NCBI RefSeq assembly: GCF_921293095.1
Contig: NC_060251.1
Coordinates: 61,831,585-61,895,584, forward strand
Reading direction: 5' to 3'
DNA: 64,000 bases
From: Ischnura elegans
Lineage: Eukaryota; Arthropoda; Insecta; Odonata; Coenagrionidae
This document shows positions 36,391-49,121 of this stretch, one piece after another; the stretch's first letter is position 1; each line of letters starts with the position of its first letter. Position numbers and translations under genes: made by a program. Under the pieces are notes generated by a model. That model saw only the letters and a program-made list of their open reading frames with translations, had not been told where the DNA came from and made no database searches.

Positions 36391-37722
36391 TATTCACTGT
36401 TTTCGACCAGGTAAAAGAGAGGCCTAAACTTTAAAGCTGCCTCCTACGTCATTTCTAGGTCAAGTAACTTAAATTTTAGCCATCATCTGGATAATAATCA
36501 TAATAATTTCAGGGTTTTCCTCAAAGCGATATATTTTTATGTGTATATTTGTAGATAAATTCTCGATAGTTGCTCTTTCCGTTTTAGTTAATTTTCTCCT
36601 TACTAAAAGGATGATGTAAGAATTAATCTATCGAAAGATGATTAATTAAAACCTATCCCTGAGGAAACCGCAGTAGAGTTCATCAATATTAATCGCCAGG
36701 AAACCTAATACTTCGAGCTCCTTTCAGTTTTCCGTGTTTGGAAGCGATGCTACGCTAAATCGTCAATATATGTTACGTAACTATCCTAAATTGTATAAAG
36801 CACTGTAGGGGTTCGTGAATTTCGGAAAGAGAGGTACCACTAGGGTTCCCTCCCCCCACTCCCTTACCCGTAAAAGTTTGGCGAGGCAGCACTATCGGTG
36901 CAGCGGGCCACTAAAGCCAGGTTTGAAATCGGAGAAGCGAAACTGGAGGATGTCGAGGGAAAGGAAAAAAAACGCTGTTGGAACGTGAAGGTGAAGACTT
37001 GGACGTGCAGAACGAGGGGAAAATAGGGGAAGGGACGGCGCCAGGGGTAACTAGGGGCGAGGGGTAAAAAGGAGAATGGTAGGGGGCAACGGCAAGGAGA
37101 GTTGGGGGGGAAGTTTGGGGAGAAGGGGTTAGGGTAAGATTGGGTGAGGGAATGGGGTAAGAGGTTACGGTATCGCAGAGGTAGAGGAGGGATTAGAGTA
37201 AGACAAGAGTTAAGATGTGGGATAAGACGGGGTAAGGATTGGAGGAGGGAGGAATGGAGTTTAGGTAGGGTGAGGGGTAGGAGTAAGTCAGGGGGTGATG
37301 GGGGTAGGGGTGCGAAGAATTTAGACGATCGAAGGGTGTTGCAGGGAGTCACCTGGGGGGGGGGGGCGTGGGAGGGAGGGAAGCCTTCGCCTTGCTCCCA
37401 GAACCCCCCTCTCCATACCCTTCCCCTACACACTTCCCCCAGCTCCCCACCCCACCGCAACAAATCCTCCCCACTCCTCTCCCCCACTTCCCCTCCGACA
37501 CGTACATACGTATCCTTCTCTTTTCTTTTCTCCGCCTTTCCCTCGAAATGTCCCTCTCCCTGTCTCACCTGGGAAGTCTGTTGGCTTCCATGCATCCGAA
37601 TCGACGGCTGCGATAAGCCCGAGAGCCCTCCCACCCTCTTCCTTCTCTCTGCCCTCTCCCGTCATCTACCCTTTCCCCTGTCCAAACCCAGCGACTGCAT
37701 CCTTACGTAACGAAAACTCCCA

Positions 37723-38864
37723 GTGGCGTTGGCGGAACAGACCGTCCCCGGGTCAACCCGCAGGGGTTTTATCTCTCCTCCACATCTTTGAAGGCCGCCA
37801 GAGCCGTTTGCGAAGGTCCGCGGTTCGTATCTCCCGCGCTAAAATGATAGGCTGACGGGAAAAAAGCGGGACAAAACAAATCGGAAATCAAATTGCTGCA
37901 TTATGCCAGGCTCGTGGCGTTGGTGGAGTAGACCTTCCCTGGAATCATTCAAAAAATGTACCACTTGCAAGGGTTTAATATCTCCTCCACATCTTTCAAG
38001 GCCGCCGGAGCCGTCTTCGAAGGTCCGCGGTTCGAATCTCCCGCGCAAAAATGGCATGCTGATGGGAAAAATCGGGGGAAAATAAATTGAAAATTAAATG
38101 GCTGCAGGAAGTCAAGCTCGGGGCGTTGGTGGTAGAGACCTTCCACTACAACCATTCAGAAATATTTAATGCTCCTGTAAATTGTGAGAGACCTAGATTT
38201 ATCTTTTAAGGTCCTCGGTTGGAACGAAAGAGACTCCATTAGAGGAGGCCGCATTCCGTCCTGTAAAAGCTTGATTTTTGCTGCCGCTTCGCCCGCTTTT
38301 TAAAATCTTATTTCAACAATGCCTGTCGTTACATTCATTCCACATCGTACTAGAGTGTTTGCACACACGAGGAATAGCATTGAAAAGCTGAAAATCCGAC
38401 CGTTATGCCATCACTGATAAGAATTTCGGTTTACAGACCTAATTATAGTTTGCTTCCCTGTGAAATTCGGATCGCTCATCCTTATGCATTGCGAGTATAG
38501 AATTTTTTCAACCCATTTAAATGTGCGGTGGGCGACAGCACATTTTGAGACCGACTGGAACATACTTCGTTGTAATATTCGTGGTTGGAATCTTCTATCC
38601 AGAAATGGCGAGGTAATGCGAAAAGGTGGGAGAAATAAAATTGCGAAGCAAGTTACTGCAGTATGACAGGCTCGCGGTGATAGCGGAATGGAACTTCCCT
38701 GGGAGAAACCGCAGGGATTTACCTCTCCTAAACATCGTCGTGATGCCGGAGTCGTCCGCGAAGGTCCTCTGTTCGAGCCTCAAGCGAGAGAGGTGATTCG
38801 ACGGATGGGAAAAGGTGGGAGGAATAAAATCGAAAATCAAGATGCTGCAGTATGACGGGCACCA
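37723..38864 (+). repeat. Degenerate tandem array, about 190-206-bp unit, with B-box-like sites
   Basis: Units begin at 37723, 37914 and 38120 (ggcgttggNggaNNagacc), are interrupted at about 38160-38600, and resume with a unit tail at 38603-38673 and a full unit at 38674-38864. Each full unit carries gccgNNgtcNtNcgaaggtc, then cNgttcgaNtctc, close to a Pol III B box, then a gaaatcaaNNtgctgca tail. Confidence 0.75.
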
Positions 38865-41800
38865 CTGCAGTACGCTGTCATCGTCATTATCTCCGCGCGT
38901 GATGGGGTAACAGCGAGGAGGGATTCGTGGGCTGTAATACGATCTCTGCGACGGTTATAAGGGATAAAAACAAAAAACGTAGATTTTGATGTATAAATGC
39001 TTCTTACTTATTACCCCGGATTATTTTTTTCACGGCAAAACAAATAACTATCCATGTCTCGCCCAACACTAACAATAAGTCAAACTTCCCTTTTTCTATT
39101 CATTCCGCTATGGATAAACTTCGCCTCTGAGTTCCAACTGATACCATCTCTCCTCCAACATGCCAAAACACTTTTGTTCAATGTGGAGAATCATTAACAC
39201 CGCCGATGTCCAAATTCTATTTTATTCCTTACAACGGCGATTATTTGGATGAATCACTACATCTTCGCGTAAAGATATTGTTATGAAACGAAAGTGGTGA
39301 ACGATATAGCCCGATATATATATATATGTATATCGGTGGAAACTAAAATGTTTCTCCTTTTACAAAATTTGCGACTGTATTCCATATTTCTCAGCCTGAG
39401 ACAACCAACGTCGCTTCAATATTATTATTTCAGTTATTTTCCAAGGATTGCACATTCTTAAACCACATTCTCCCTTGCCTTATCGTGTCTGTCCCGAGGT
39501 CAAAATTTCCTTAACGAAGATAAAAACAGCAGAAAAAGATTGAAGCATGTCTTAAGATCATAAATGCTGAGCTCTAACACACTACCGTTGAGGAAATCAT
39601 CTAAAGCCAACTTGGTGGCTAATCGAAAGCAAATAATTCAAGAATTTGAATGACTTAAACTATAAAGAGGAAGTAACAAAATTTACACGGTTGAGATATC
39701 GGACAACATTGTGATAGAAAGAGCTAACCAGGACAGCTAAATTTTTATTTTCAAAGGCAAGCGATTGTATCATAGAAGCATCATAACCTGCTCCAAAGTA
39801 ACTCTCAGACATTGGTGGAGGTCCTACGGAAATAGGTTACTAGTTCCCTTCCCAAGGAAGTGAACCAGTGTGGTAGTGTTAGTATTCTCTTAATAACATG
39901 CCAGTCTCTATTGATATAACTTTCAGATTTGATTTATCATGCAAAGTTAAGGTTACTTGGTATATTTTTCCAATACTAACATTATGACTACTGTAGGTTT
40001 AGAATATTTATTGTAGCATCACTCTAAACATCTTCATTCTGCGAAGATGGATAGCCTACAGGATAATGGCTACGGAATACTAAATTGAATGTACGAAAAA
40101 ATACACAAATCATACATAAAAAGCTAATAATCAAGCGTAAATGGAAACAATTTTTGGGAACAATGCAAAAACGATAGTAAAATAAAGTGAATGATACGAA
40201 GACGTTTCCTTAAATTCTTTATGATGCAACAATTCTTACATGACCTGAACTACTGAAGTAGGCAAGATAACTTCTTCAATTCTATGAACAAAATATATTT
40301 CCACTCATTTTACTGCCAAACAACGACCTGCAGAAAAAGGGAGTTCGTGAAAACAGGAGCGCCTCTATTAAAGAGCTAGATAAACAGGCTAGACTGTCCG
40401 TAAAAAAAAGAAGCCTGTTTCCTTTAACAGCGGCCTACCTCTATTATGCGATACCCAGTTAATCGGCCCTTGGATTCCATTCGTCTTTGCTGAGAGAGTA
40501 CAAAATCTGCAGGCTCTCTTATCTGAATCTCGCCTCATCCAGCCCATTACAAACCCAAACTTCCTTCCGGACCGCGTGGGAAAGGATGAGATATCACAGC
40601 GAAAGATTCATTTGGTGCAGAAATTAAGTCAAAAAGAGAGATATGCTGGGTGCTTTTCATGGTATATGACAATGGTTTGCCAGTGTGTTCTTATCGTGAT
40701 TTAAAAGTGTACGAGTTCGATTTTAGATATCATTGGTGGCTTTGAAAATAAAACCTAAATGGTAACTCGGAGGCATAAATGCAGCAATAAAAATATGTTG
40801 CAGTTGTCATTTTTACACTTACAGTACAGAAATAAAATTAAATCCCTCAAAGAACGTTGGTTAAATGAGGGAGAGGAAGGATGAGAATATGGTTTTTAGA
40901 TAGAATGAAAGGGCTTTATGGTGAATTGAAGATAGAGGTCCATGAATGGAGGGAAGACTGACAGAATGCATCTTGAATACTCAATGCAAACCTACCTTTA
41001 TCTGCAGAGTACTTAAAATAATAATAAGCATCAAAAAAACTTACTTTTAAGGGATACTCCCCATCTCGTCAATAATTATTTCACAACATTTTCCAGCAGA
41101 ATTTGAAGACAGATTACATCGACATGGTTTCCGAAAGATAAGGACCACATGTCCGCACATCTATGAGACCCAAATTCAACGAAATATTCCTAAATTATTT
41201 CGTACGTACCAAAGGAGGAAAAAACTTTACCAAAATTTAAGTTGGATTTTAACAGTGAACAGGCAGCATAGCGTGGAGAGTGAACGACATGGAAGGGCAA
41301 ACAGCACGTTTGTTTTCGAGACAAAAATTAATCAATACGGTGGGCGTGTTTTATTTTACATTTCGCGTGACTCACTTGCCTGTCGTTGAAACGGGGTAAA
41401 AAAAATCGGCCTGCTCAGCAGTTAAGTGGCTTCCCAGTCATTCTGTTAAAATTTGAGTTAGTTTTTAGTTCATGAAAGCGGTACGACCGTTGCCATTCTG
41501 AAAAATAAATAACCGAGCCGTTTTAACTTTAATTCGCCGTACGATTAACAGTAACTTGTTTTCGTATGTGTTCCATGCACAAATATGGTTCGGAAAAGGA
41601 CCAAAATTTGCGAAAAAACTCGACAGCTAATAGGATTATCCCTCGAATGACTAGATTTAAGTTATTCTAGTATATTAAGGTCTGGTAAAATTATAATAAA
41701 AAATTTTTATGAGTGCCGATGTACAAAATTTCTCTATTGCTGAATGTGGTGTCAGGTAATCGCTCGTTAGAGATAGTATGTAGAATCATAATTTTATAAG

Positions 41801-43089
41801 ATGGTAGCAAAAATTTCAGCCAAAGGATACACCATATTAAAGTTAATATTAACTACACATGAACAAACCGGCAATTGCGTTGACTTTTCTTTGATAGACG
41901 GTCAACTGAGCTACAAGTATTTTCAACCACGTAGAGCGGTATAGATTGGTTCTCATAACAGTGGTAGTTCAAACCGCTAAAAATACGTAGCGCTGTTTGA
42001 CCTAAAAATTAAATTCTTGGAGAAATACGATTCCATACCAGGCGGGATGATTTAAAATCGAAATATTTTTTTTGGCAGGGAAACGAGTTCCCCGCCTTAA
42101 TACCACTGTGACTCCCTTCCAAAAAGAATCATATAATTTGATTTTTCAACGGCCAGATTTAAAAAATCTGCCCCGACAGGGTGTTTTTCTTCCGAAATGA
42201 TGGTAACTGGAGACACTGCCCAATGTGCGGGGGCGATTGGGTTTAGTCATTTCGGCGAACGAAGCACTAATATTTGGAGCAAGCTTGGAGAAAAGCACTG
42301 GGCAAAATATATACTCCTTCCGTTCCGAAGGTAATGGGATATTTGAAACGCCAGGTTTGCTTTCTGTTCTCTTTCGCCTTGGGACTTTGTGTGCGGACAA
42401 TGGCTCTCGTTTGTCTGGCAATCGCAAGGAGGCCAACATAAAATACTTTTCCCGCTCAACTTCCTTAGCGTATTTAATTCCATATCACTTTCCATGGAGT
42501 AACTAAAACTTAAGCAATTTCAGGCTTGAGTTGTGAAAGTTAGAAGTGGTAAACGAAAACCGATTTCATACATTGCCTAGATATTTTTAGCCGCAATGTA
42601 ACCAGTTTCATCGAGAATTATGCAAATAGTGCGAGATATATTTGGCATATTACGGTGATGTATGTAAGTTATTTATAATTAAATAAAGGGAAATTAGCTC
42701 TTCGGCCTCTATAGATTTACAGTTAAAGTTCTTCATAGTTGAATTTAGAGAAGAAATGAGAAAATTTCATTATTCCAAGGAAATTATCTGTAAAAATGGC
42801 TAAAATACAATTTTCTCGCTCAATAATAATAAACAAAAAACCCCTCCCGGTACACATGAATTTAGTATCCACGATTGTTAAAAATCTTAGCGTATCAAAG
42901 AAAGTCTCCAAAAAAATCATAATGCAAGAATGTAAAAATAAAATTTATTAGGATTAAAGGGTATTTAACCGTTCCCTAATTGATGTTCGGCTCCAAGTAA
43001 AATTCCAATTAATATCGGCATTCCGGCGATGGATTGTTGCACGAAAAAATCGCGGATATGACTGCATGGAACCAACAAGAGTGCATGTG
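38865..43089. other. Unassigned A/T-rich stretch with retained CpG
   Basis: No coding exon, transposon end or array was recognised in these 4.2 kb. A short TA run is near 39314. CpG is frequent (22 in 39001-39600 by hand count). Confidence 0.5.
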
Positions 43090-43235
43090 GAGTGAAAAAA
43101 TTCTATGGGCGGGAAAATCATTCCCGCTGATTCGAACCCCGATCCCTCCATTTGCAACGAGGAGGCCAGATGGTTTATTAGGTTAAAGCACTCGCTTTGA
43201 ATGCCGGGAATTCTGGTTCGAGTCCAAGTTAGGTC
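43090..43235. mobile_element. Two opposed tRNA-like SINE pieces
   Basis: Minus strand near 43125-43145: ggatcggggttcgaatcagc (B box). Plus strand near 43184-43232: ttaggttaaagcactcgctt, then ttctggttcgagtccaagtt. The first shares its cgggaaaatcattc tail with the SINE at 24150-24335. Confidence 0.5.
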
Positions 43236-43904
43236 GAACGGTTTTCTTCCTCAGAAATTTTTAAGTCCATGTTGAGGTGGATTTTCTTGGAATATTCCCT
43301 GTGGCACACTCCACACACAAATTGGCATACTATAGCGACAACATCCTCGGATTTTTTTAATTTCTCACACGGGGTCGTAGACAGCCGAACATATCGAGGT
43401 CACGCGAGTCCGGGGACTGGGCAGGACAGAACCCTGTCGGCGAAGACTCACCTCCCCGCTAACACAGGACAAGATGTCCGGCGCCATCGTTGGATGCATC
43501 GAACCAAAGTGACTACATTCAGAAATCCCCGCTTAGACCCGTAGATGCTTGATTTTGGCTGCTTGCGTTTTGAAAGGTTATCGAAAATGTTCATTGAGAG
43601 CAGAGTTATCCATTTATTCCCAATATGTGCAATTGAATACTTGAAATTGCGAGGAATTGAACAGCATGGAAATGCGACAGATTATATAATGTGGAGTTTA
43701 TATTTTTCATCAGTCCTAATCATTGGTGATTGCCCGAGGTGGATCCAGAGAGGTGAGGGTTATAGACCCCCAATCCAATTTACACTACATAAAATAGTTA
43801 TTTTGTTTGGACCTTCACTACTGCTGGGAGGCTACCCCCCAGGTTCCCCACTTAGTACCCCTTGTCACTATCCTGAATCCGCTACTGGTGATAGTGATTG
43901 GTAT

Positions 43905-44210
43905 CAGTGGCGCAGCGAGGGGGGGGTTTTGGGGGATAAACCCCTCCCCCCCCCCAGAGCTCAGAGAAATTTTTAAGTTTAATCCATTCTACTTAATTAT
44001 ATTGATATTACTAATATAATAGCGTAAGGATTAATAAAATATACCTCAGAAAGCCGTAAAACTTACCATTTTGAACAATTCACATTATAATTCCGGAATT
44101 TACTAATCTCGTATCTACCGCTTATCCTGATGGGTATACCAAACCCCCACACACCCCGGTATTAGTTGCACCTAAACCTCCCCCAGCCTTAATTCCTGGC
44201 TGCGCCCCTG
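43905..44210. mobile_element. hAT-like MITE (same family)
   Basis: Ends CAGTGGCGCAGCG and, inverted, CAGGGGCGCAGCC. A perfect 8-bp duplication, attggtat, lies at 43897-43904 and 44211-44218. The interior matches 31573-31876 in the opposite orientation. Confidence 0.93.
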
Positions 44211-47200
44211 ATTGGTATATCTCGACCACTGCATTTGTAATGCCTTCTGTTTATCAAGGCCAGCCGCCAAGAACGCCAGAAAATATTGCCCTAATTTTAG
44301 TTTTTTTTTCCGTAAAATTCGGACCACTCTACCGTCAGCGTCTGGTGTGGCGACATTTGCAAACTCCTTTAAAATCGAGGTGGGTGGCAGCAGTGGTCGG
44401 CAGTTGGACCATTGGGTCGACTTTTCCAATAAAAAAGGAAAAATGGAAGCAAAAGGGATGAAAAGGCTATTTCTGCCGTCGCATCGAATACGGAGACAAA
44501 CTCCCTCATTTCCACTAAAAGTGCCCAAACGCCCCTTGTCTAGTGCTTGATGGGAACGTATGACCGACGCCGGGTTACACTTGCAGGGCAAGGAGCCGAC
44601 GCCAAAATTTTTATCGACTGACCCGGTTAGGGGAGCGTGGGGGTGTATACGTATGTACTTTCCGTTTTTTTTGTCCCTACCACCCCGACGGAGAACTTGG
44701 CTCCTCTTCAGTTTTTCTCATCTAGGATTCTTATCAAGGAAGTCGGATGGGCCAGGAATGCACGTCCAGCTGCGTTACAATGACCTTATCCGATGGGGTA
44801 ATGGGGCATTCGACGGATCGAAATTTGATCCACATTTCGCCGTGGCACATTCGTCGGAGTGCAGCTACCTCGGGCGGTGTTACCGCGTCTGGGTCAAATG
44901 ATGCTGGGTCATAGGATGCGGAGGTCTTTCCCTCAGGATATCATTAGCCTATTTACTACCCGTGTTGAGTTAAAACAATGCTAGCTATCAATTAATTTTG
45001 TTAATCTATTAATGAGGTAGGTTCCTGACAGCTTGATTTAAAATAAATACCTTTCGTTTAGATTACGAAAAAAAATGTTTTCCCAAAATAGACTACATCA
45101 ATCGAGATGAAGCAGTATCTATTAAGGTACAAAAAATTCGGTTATTCTAAACATTCATTTTTTATGTCACCCTTTCCTCGGCTATTTAAGACCACCGCAG
45201 CGCATCATGGTTTAGAAAAATGTGGCTACTCTAAACATTTATTTTTTATTTAACGCTTTCCTCGGCATATCAACGCTATTTACGACGAACGCAGGGTTAT
45301 GTTCATGTGGCTTACGTGATCTGACTTCAATTGCAACATTCATTTCTTTATAATTTAAAAATAGCATTCCGGTGGAGAGCCTTCATTTTCTTTTCATCAC
45401 GATACTTAGCGTACAATGAACATAACATCAGTTTTTTCCAGAACGAAATAGTTATAATCTCTAGTTTAAACAAAACTTGAGGTCTGCTTAAAAAATATCA
45501 AAATAGAAACCATAAAAATACCATTTCAAATGTAATTTCCAGAAATTTCAGCACAGCTAGTCTATTTTTGAGGTCATCAATCAATGAGGAATAATTAGAG
45601 CTGCATATTTTGAAATATTCATAAAAATGGCAGTTATATACTTCATTTCTCATACCTAAGGAATATCTTTCAGCAGTGGGAAGTTCACTATTGATGGGCG
45701 ATTTGTGGCATTTGATACCACGGTTTGACCACTCCTTCGAGGACTTTAATGCTACAGCAATAATTCCAAATCACAAGACTCAATGGTAATAGCAAATTCT
45801 TGCCAAACTCTGATACGCAGAAATTGGTGAGCTTTCACCAGATGAAGTATCTAATGGTAGAACGCTCTAAACTTAAAAAGGAGTATCACATATTCATCGG
45901 ATATAAGCTACCATGGGAGTTTAAAAGAGAGTTCATACGTCATGCAGAAGTCATTCCCTCAGAAAATCATCCACCTGTTTAAAAGTAGTGAAGCGGAAGC
46001 CTTAACGAAGGGGAGATTAGGATATTTTACAAGTTTCCACAGCTTTTAAAATGTAACTACCAACATTTTCAAAGTTATCCCTGAAATAATTAAAACTCTG
46101 TTCGTTTCCAAGAAGCTTTCTGTGGAAGTGTACTTATAGCATTGAAATTTTTTCTCAGTGAAAAGAATATTCTATCCACTATTTCCCCAAAGCATACTCT
46201 TTATTGCCACGGGCTATCATGCTAGCCACGAGTTTCAAATTTCACGTTTCAATAGGATGATTTTTTTTGAAAGCAACATATACAGGAAGGACATAGTGAA
46301 AGGCATCGCGGTTACAGGTGTCAAACTATCATCCCACAGTCGGTTTCTCACAATATTCCGCCATAAATAGTTCCAGGCGATAATAAACAAAATATTTGAG
46401 GTTGATATTGCGAGACAGGCATTGTAAAATAACATATGATATTTTACAGAAATTTTCTCCTCACATGATGACTAGTCAAAAATTTCTTTGAATAGTACAA
46501 GAATATATATCTTGTGATAGACCTAGCACTTCGCTGTTCCTATTCCTCTCCGTCTACTAGATCAATAAACATCTTTTTAAATCTAAACCTACTTCACATT
46601 CTCCATTTTCTTCCATACCCATATCTCGTACGCCTCCTGCCTTTTCTGGTCCTTTTTTCTCAGCGTCCAATTTTGCGCACCGCGATGCGCAACACTCCAC
46701 ATAAAATCGTTCGCTGGACATGAAAATCCTCTGATTAGCTCTTTTTAATTCTTAAATGCCACCTCTGCTAACGCAATTATCTTCCTGATATCCTTTTCCT
46801 GGATATTTTGTGGAGCTGTTAAAAATATTGCTGTGATAATATCATTACGGGCTGAAACCATGATCAGTTGAGTTATTGAATATTTTTTGTGGGAAGTTAC
46901 CGGTGTTTTTACTTTTTGACCAGGACATAAGTTCTCGATGGTTTCTGGCTCAACTTTGTGAAAGAGAGTATATCACCAAACTTACATGATGCCAAATCAT
47001 TATAATGAGTGTTTTCCAGCTTAATCCCGTGGATTCATTAAATATAAATGACTTACTGGCAATTTTTAACACTAACTTTAACTTCACGACCGGTTTGAAT
47101 ACCGGTTCTGTACTGAATACGGCCGTGAGATAAAAATATAAGTGAAAAATTACCAGTAATTATAACTTTATTAATATGCCTAACGATGAATACACCTCCA

Positions 47201-47681
47201 TGAAACTAGTCATTCTTAGTTAAATTGTCATTTAAATTACAAAATTTTTATTTCATCGCGATTAATAAGTGCTTGTGCTTGGCCTGTTTCCGGCAAGTGA
47301 GCGCATTTCTTATTAAGAATAGGGAGAGTGCTGCATGCCTGGTGTGGAGTCACCCCGTGCCACACACCCTTGTGGTGGCGGTACCCCGTCGGTGTAGGAG
47401 AGCGGAATGGAGAGCTGCGTCAAACAAATCTTAGAACTGTTGACTTATGATTATGATGATTCTCTCTCTTATTTATGACTTTGGCCGGATACACAATATT
47501 ACTCTTACCAGTGAAGGGTGTTATCTTCCACCAATAATGCATCACCCCAAACGAGGGGAAGACGTTACGAAAATAATGCCGCAATTTCGAGAACAAAAAA
47601 TATTAACGTCAAGGTAGCACTTAAAATAAATGTAGCTAGGCAGATTGATATTCACTAAAAAGTTCAACAAAAAGAGGAAAT
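44211..47681. other. Unassigned stretch
   Basis: Apart from the small duplication at 45139-45270, nothing is recognised. ORFs at 44172-44901 overlap on both strands without family similarity. Confidence 0.45.
45139..45270. repeat. Short tandem duplication, 87-bp spacing
   Basis: ttctaaacattcatttttta and ctctaaacatttatttttta, each followed by an a/t-rich stretch and tttcctcggc. Confidence 0.65.
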
Positions 47682-48357
47682 ACATCTACATCTACATAAT
47701 ACCCTGCGAGCCACCTCTAGGGTGTTTGGCAGGGGGTGATCACTCACCAGCATGCAGCATGCATTTGGACTCCCACATACACACCACACCGTCCAAAAAA
47801 CGTCCCGTATACTAACAAACTATACTACTATATGCTGTTAGAAATAATAATTGAATTAACAAACATGCATTAATTTTTACATAGGTTAGTAGGCTACACT
47901 ACAAGTAATGCAATCTATTTACGAGTTCTATTGCTGCCGTTATAATCTCTTATTGATCGTGGAAAAAATGACATTCGGAATCTGTCTGTTCTACAATCTA
48001 TCTCTCTTATTTTATTTATATGATCTGATCTTCCGTAGTATGTTGGCGTCCGTAAGATATGGTTAACTTCGTCAGAAAAAACACTGCTCTTGAATTTCTC
48101 TAAAAGGTTTAGTCTATTTTTCAATCTACGGTCCGACAGAGATTCCCATCCGAGTTTATTTAAGAGGTCAGTTACACTAACAAGACTATCGTAACGACCT
48201 TTCACATATCTGGCAGCTCTTCTTTGCACGCGTTCTAACTCTGTTATTAAGCCTTTTTCATGAGGGTCCCAAACACTGGCAGCGTATTCCAAATGTGGTC
48301 TAACGAGGGAAAAGTAGCTAATTTCTCTCACTTTGTCGTCGCACTTTCCTAATATTC
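47682..48357 (-). pseudogene. LINE (non-LTR retrotransposon) 3' end
   Basis: The minus-strand frame gives ILGKCDDKVREISYFSLVRP, then HLEYAASVWDPHEKGL, LERVQRRAARYVKGRY and SFFPRSIRDYN, the usual C-terminal end of CR1/Jockey-type reverse transcriptases. It runs from a stop near 48357 to about 47915. The 3' tail ends in a gggtattatgtagatgtaga-type repeat at 47682. It is strongly 5'-truncated, as is normal for LINE copies. The frame is open for 138 codons, so the copy is fairly young. Confidence 0.88.
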
Positions 48358-48946
48358 TTCATATCGCAAATAATTTCATGGGGTAAAGTAAGTACCCAGC
48401 CCTGGTGGTGGCTTGCACGGTATCTCGTAGATGTAGTAGTGTTAGAATTGTTTCGTAAAAGTATGTGTCGTAAGACGTTCGCACGCATCCTTCCTAACTC
48501 CGCAGTAGACGTACGAAATTTTTCGGCCGGAAGAAGCGGGGGTGTGACAAGAGTGTGGGTCTCAGCTCTCCTTGAACACGTCGCGGCCAATCGAACCTTC
48601 CCTCGCTCGGCTGGCAGGGAAACCGGGCCAAGGAATGATAGCGATGGAGGTGAAGGGTCGGGTCTTCATTTGCTCTTTATCGAGCGAAACCCCTCCCCAT
48701 ATCCCAAAGCCCGCCCTTCCCTTGAGGGATATGATAAATTGCCAGGGACGAGGGGAGGGGACAGAGAGTGAAGGGGAATGCGAGCAATGAGGAAAAGAAA
48801 TGAGAGAGGAATAATTGCACGCAGGCGGATGCTAGTCCATGAATTAGGTAAACTTTCTCAAGTAAAATTAAGGCACTATTTCCACTTGGAGTAGGGGACA
48901 CAATAGGCCAATTGCTTTGTAAATAGTTAAATATAAATAGGTGTTT

Positions 48947-49121
48947 TGGTAGTGAAGGCTATTCGAGTTCTCCACCGGGTAATCTCCTTCATGGCTGCCG
49001 ACGTTTCGGGATATGAGTCGTACTCCATCTTCAGGGCTGAGTGAGTACGACTCGTACCCCGAAACGCCGGCAGCCATGAAGGAGATTACCCGGTGGAGAA
49101 CTCGAATAGCCTTCACTACCA
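48947..49121. repeat. 175-bp fold-back with hammerhead-like centre
   Basis: Arms start tggtagtgaaggctattcga and end with its reverse complement, with few mismatches over about 75 bp each. The centre holds CTGAAGATGG-type sequence next to CGAAACG, the usual Penelope terminal-repeat signature. Confidence 0.88.
48997..49037 (-). ncRNA. Hammerhead-like ribozyme motif
   Basis: Minus strand: stem I GCC (49037-49035), core CTGAAGA (49034-49028), a stem II region with outer GGA/TCC or inner GAGT/ACTC pairing, GAAA (49007-49004), a two-pair palindromic stem III (ACGT), C17 at 49000, then GGC closing stem I. The core is intact. Stem II pairing is ambiguous by eye. Confidence 0.6.

Noticed and set aside
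36864-37710. Overlapping ORFs of 256 and 188 codons on both strands
   Set aside because: The region is purine-rich then pyrimidine-rich; the predicted peptides are low-complexity (Pro/Ser/Leu or Gly/Arg), both strands are open for the same compositional reason, and no family motif or splice structure is seen.
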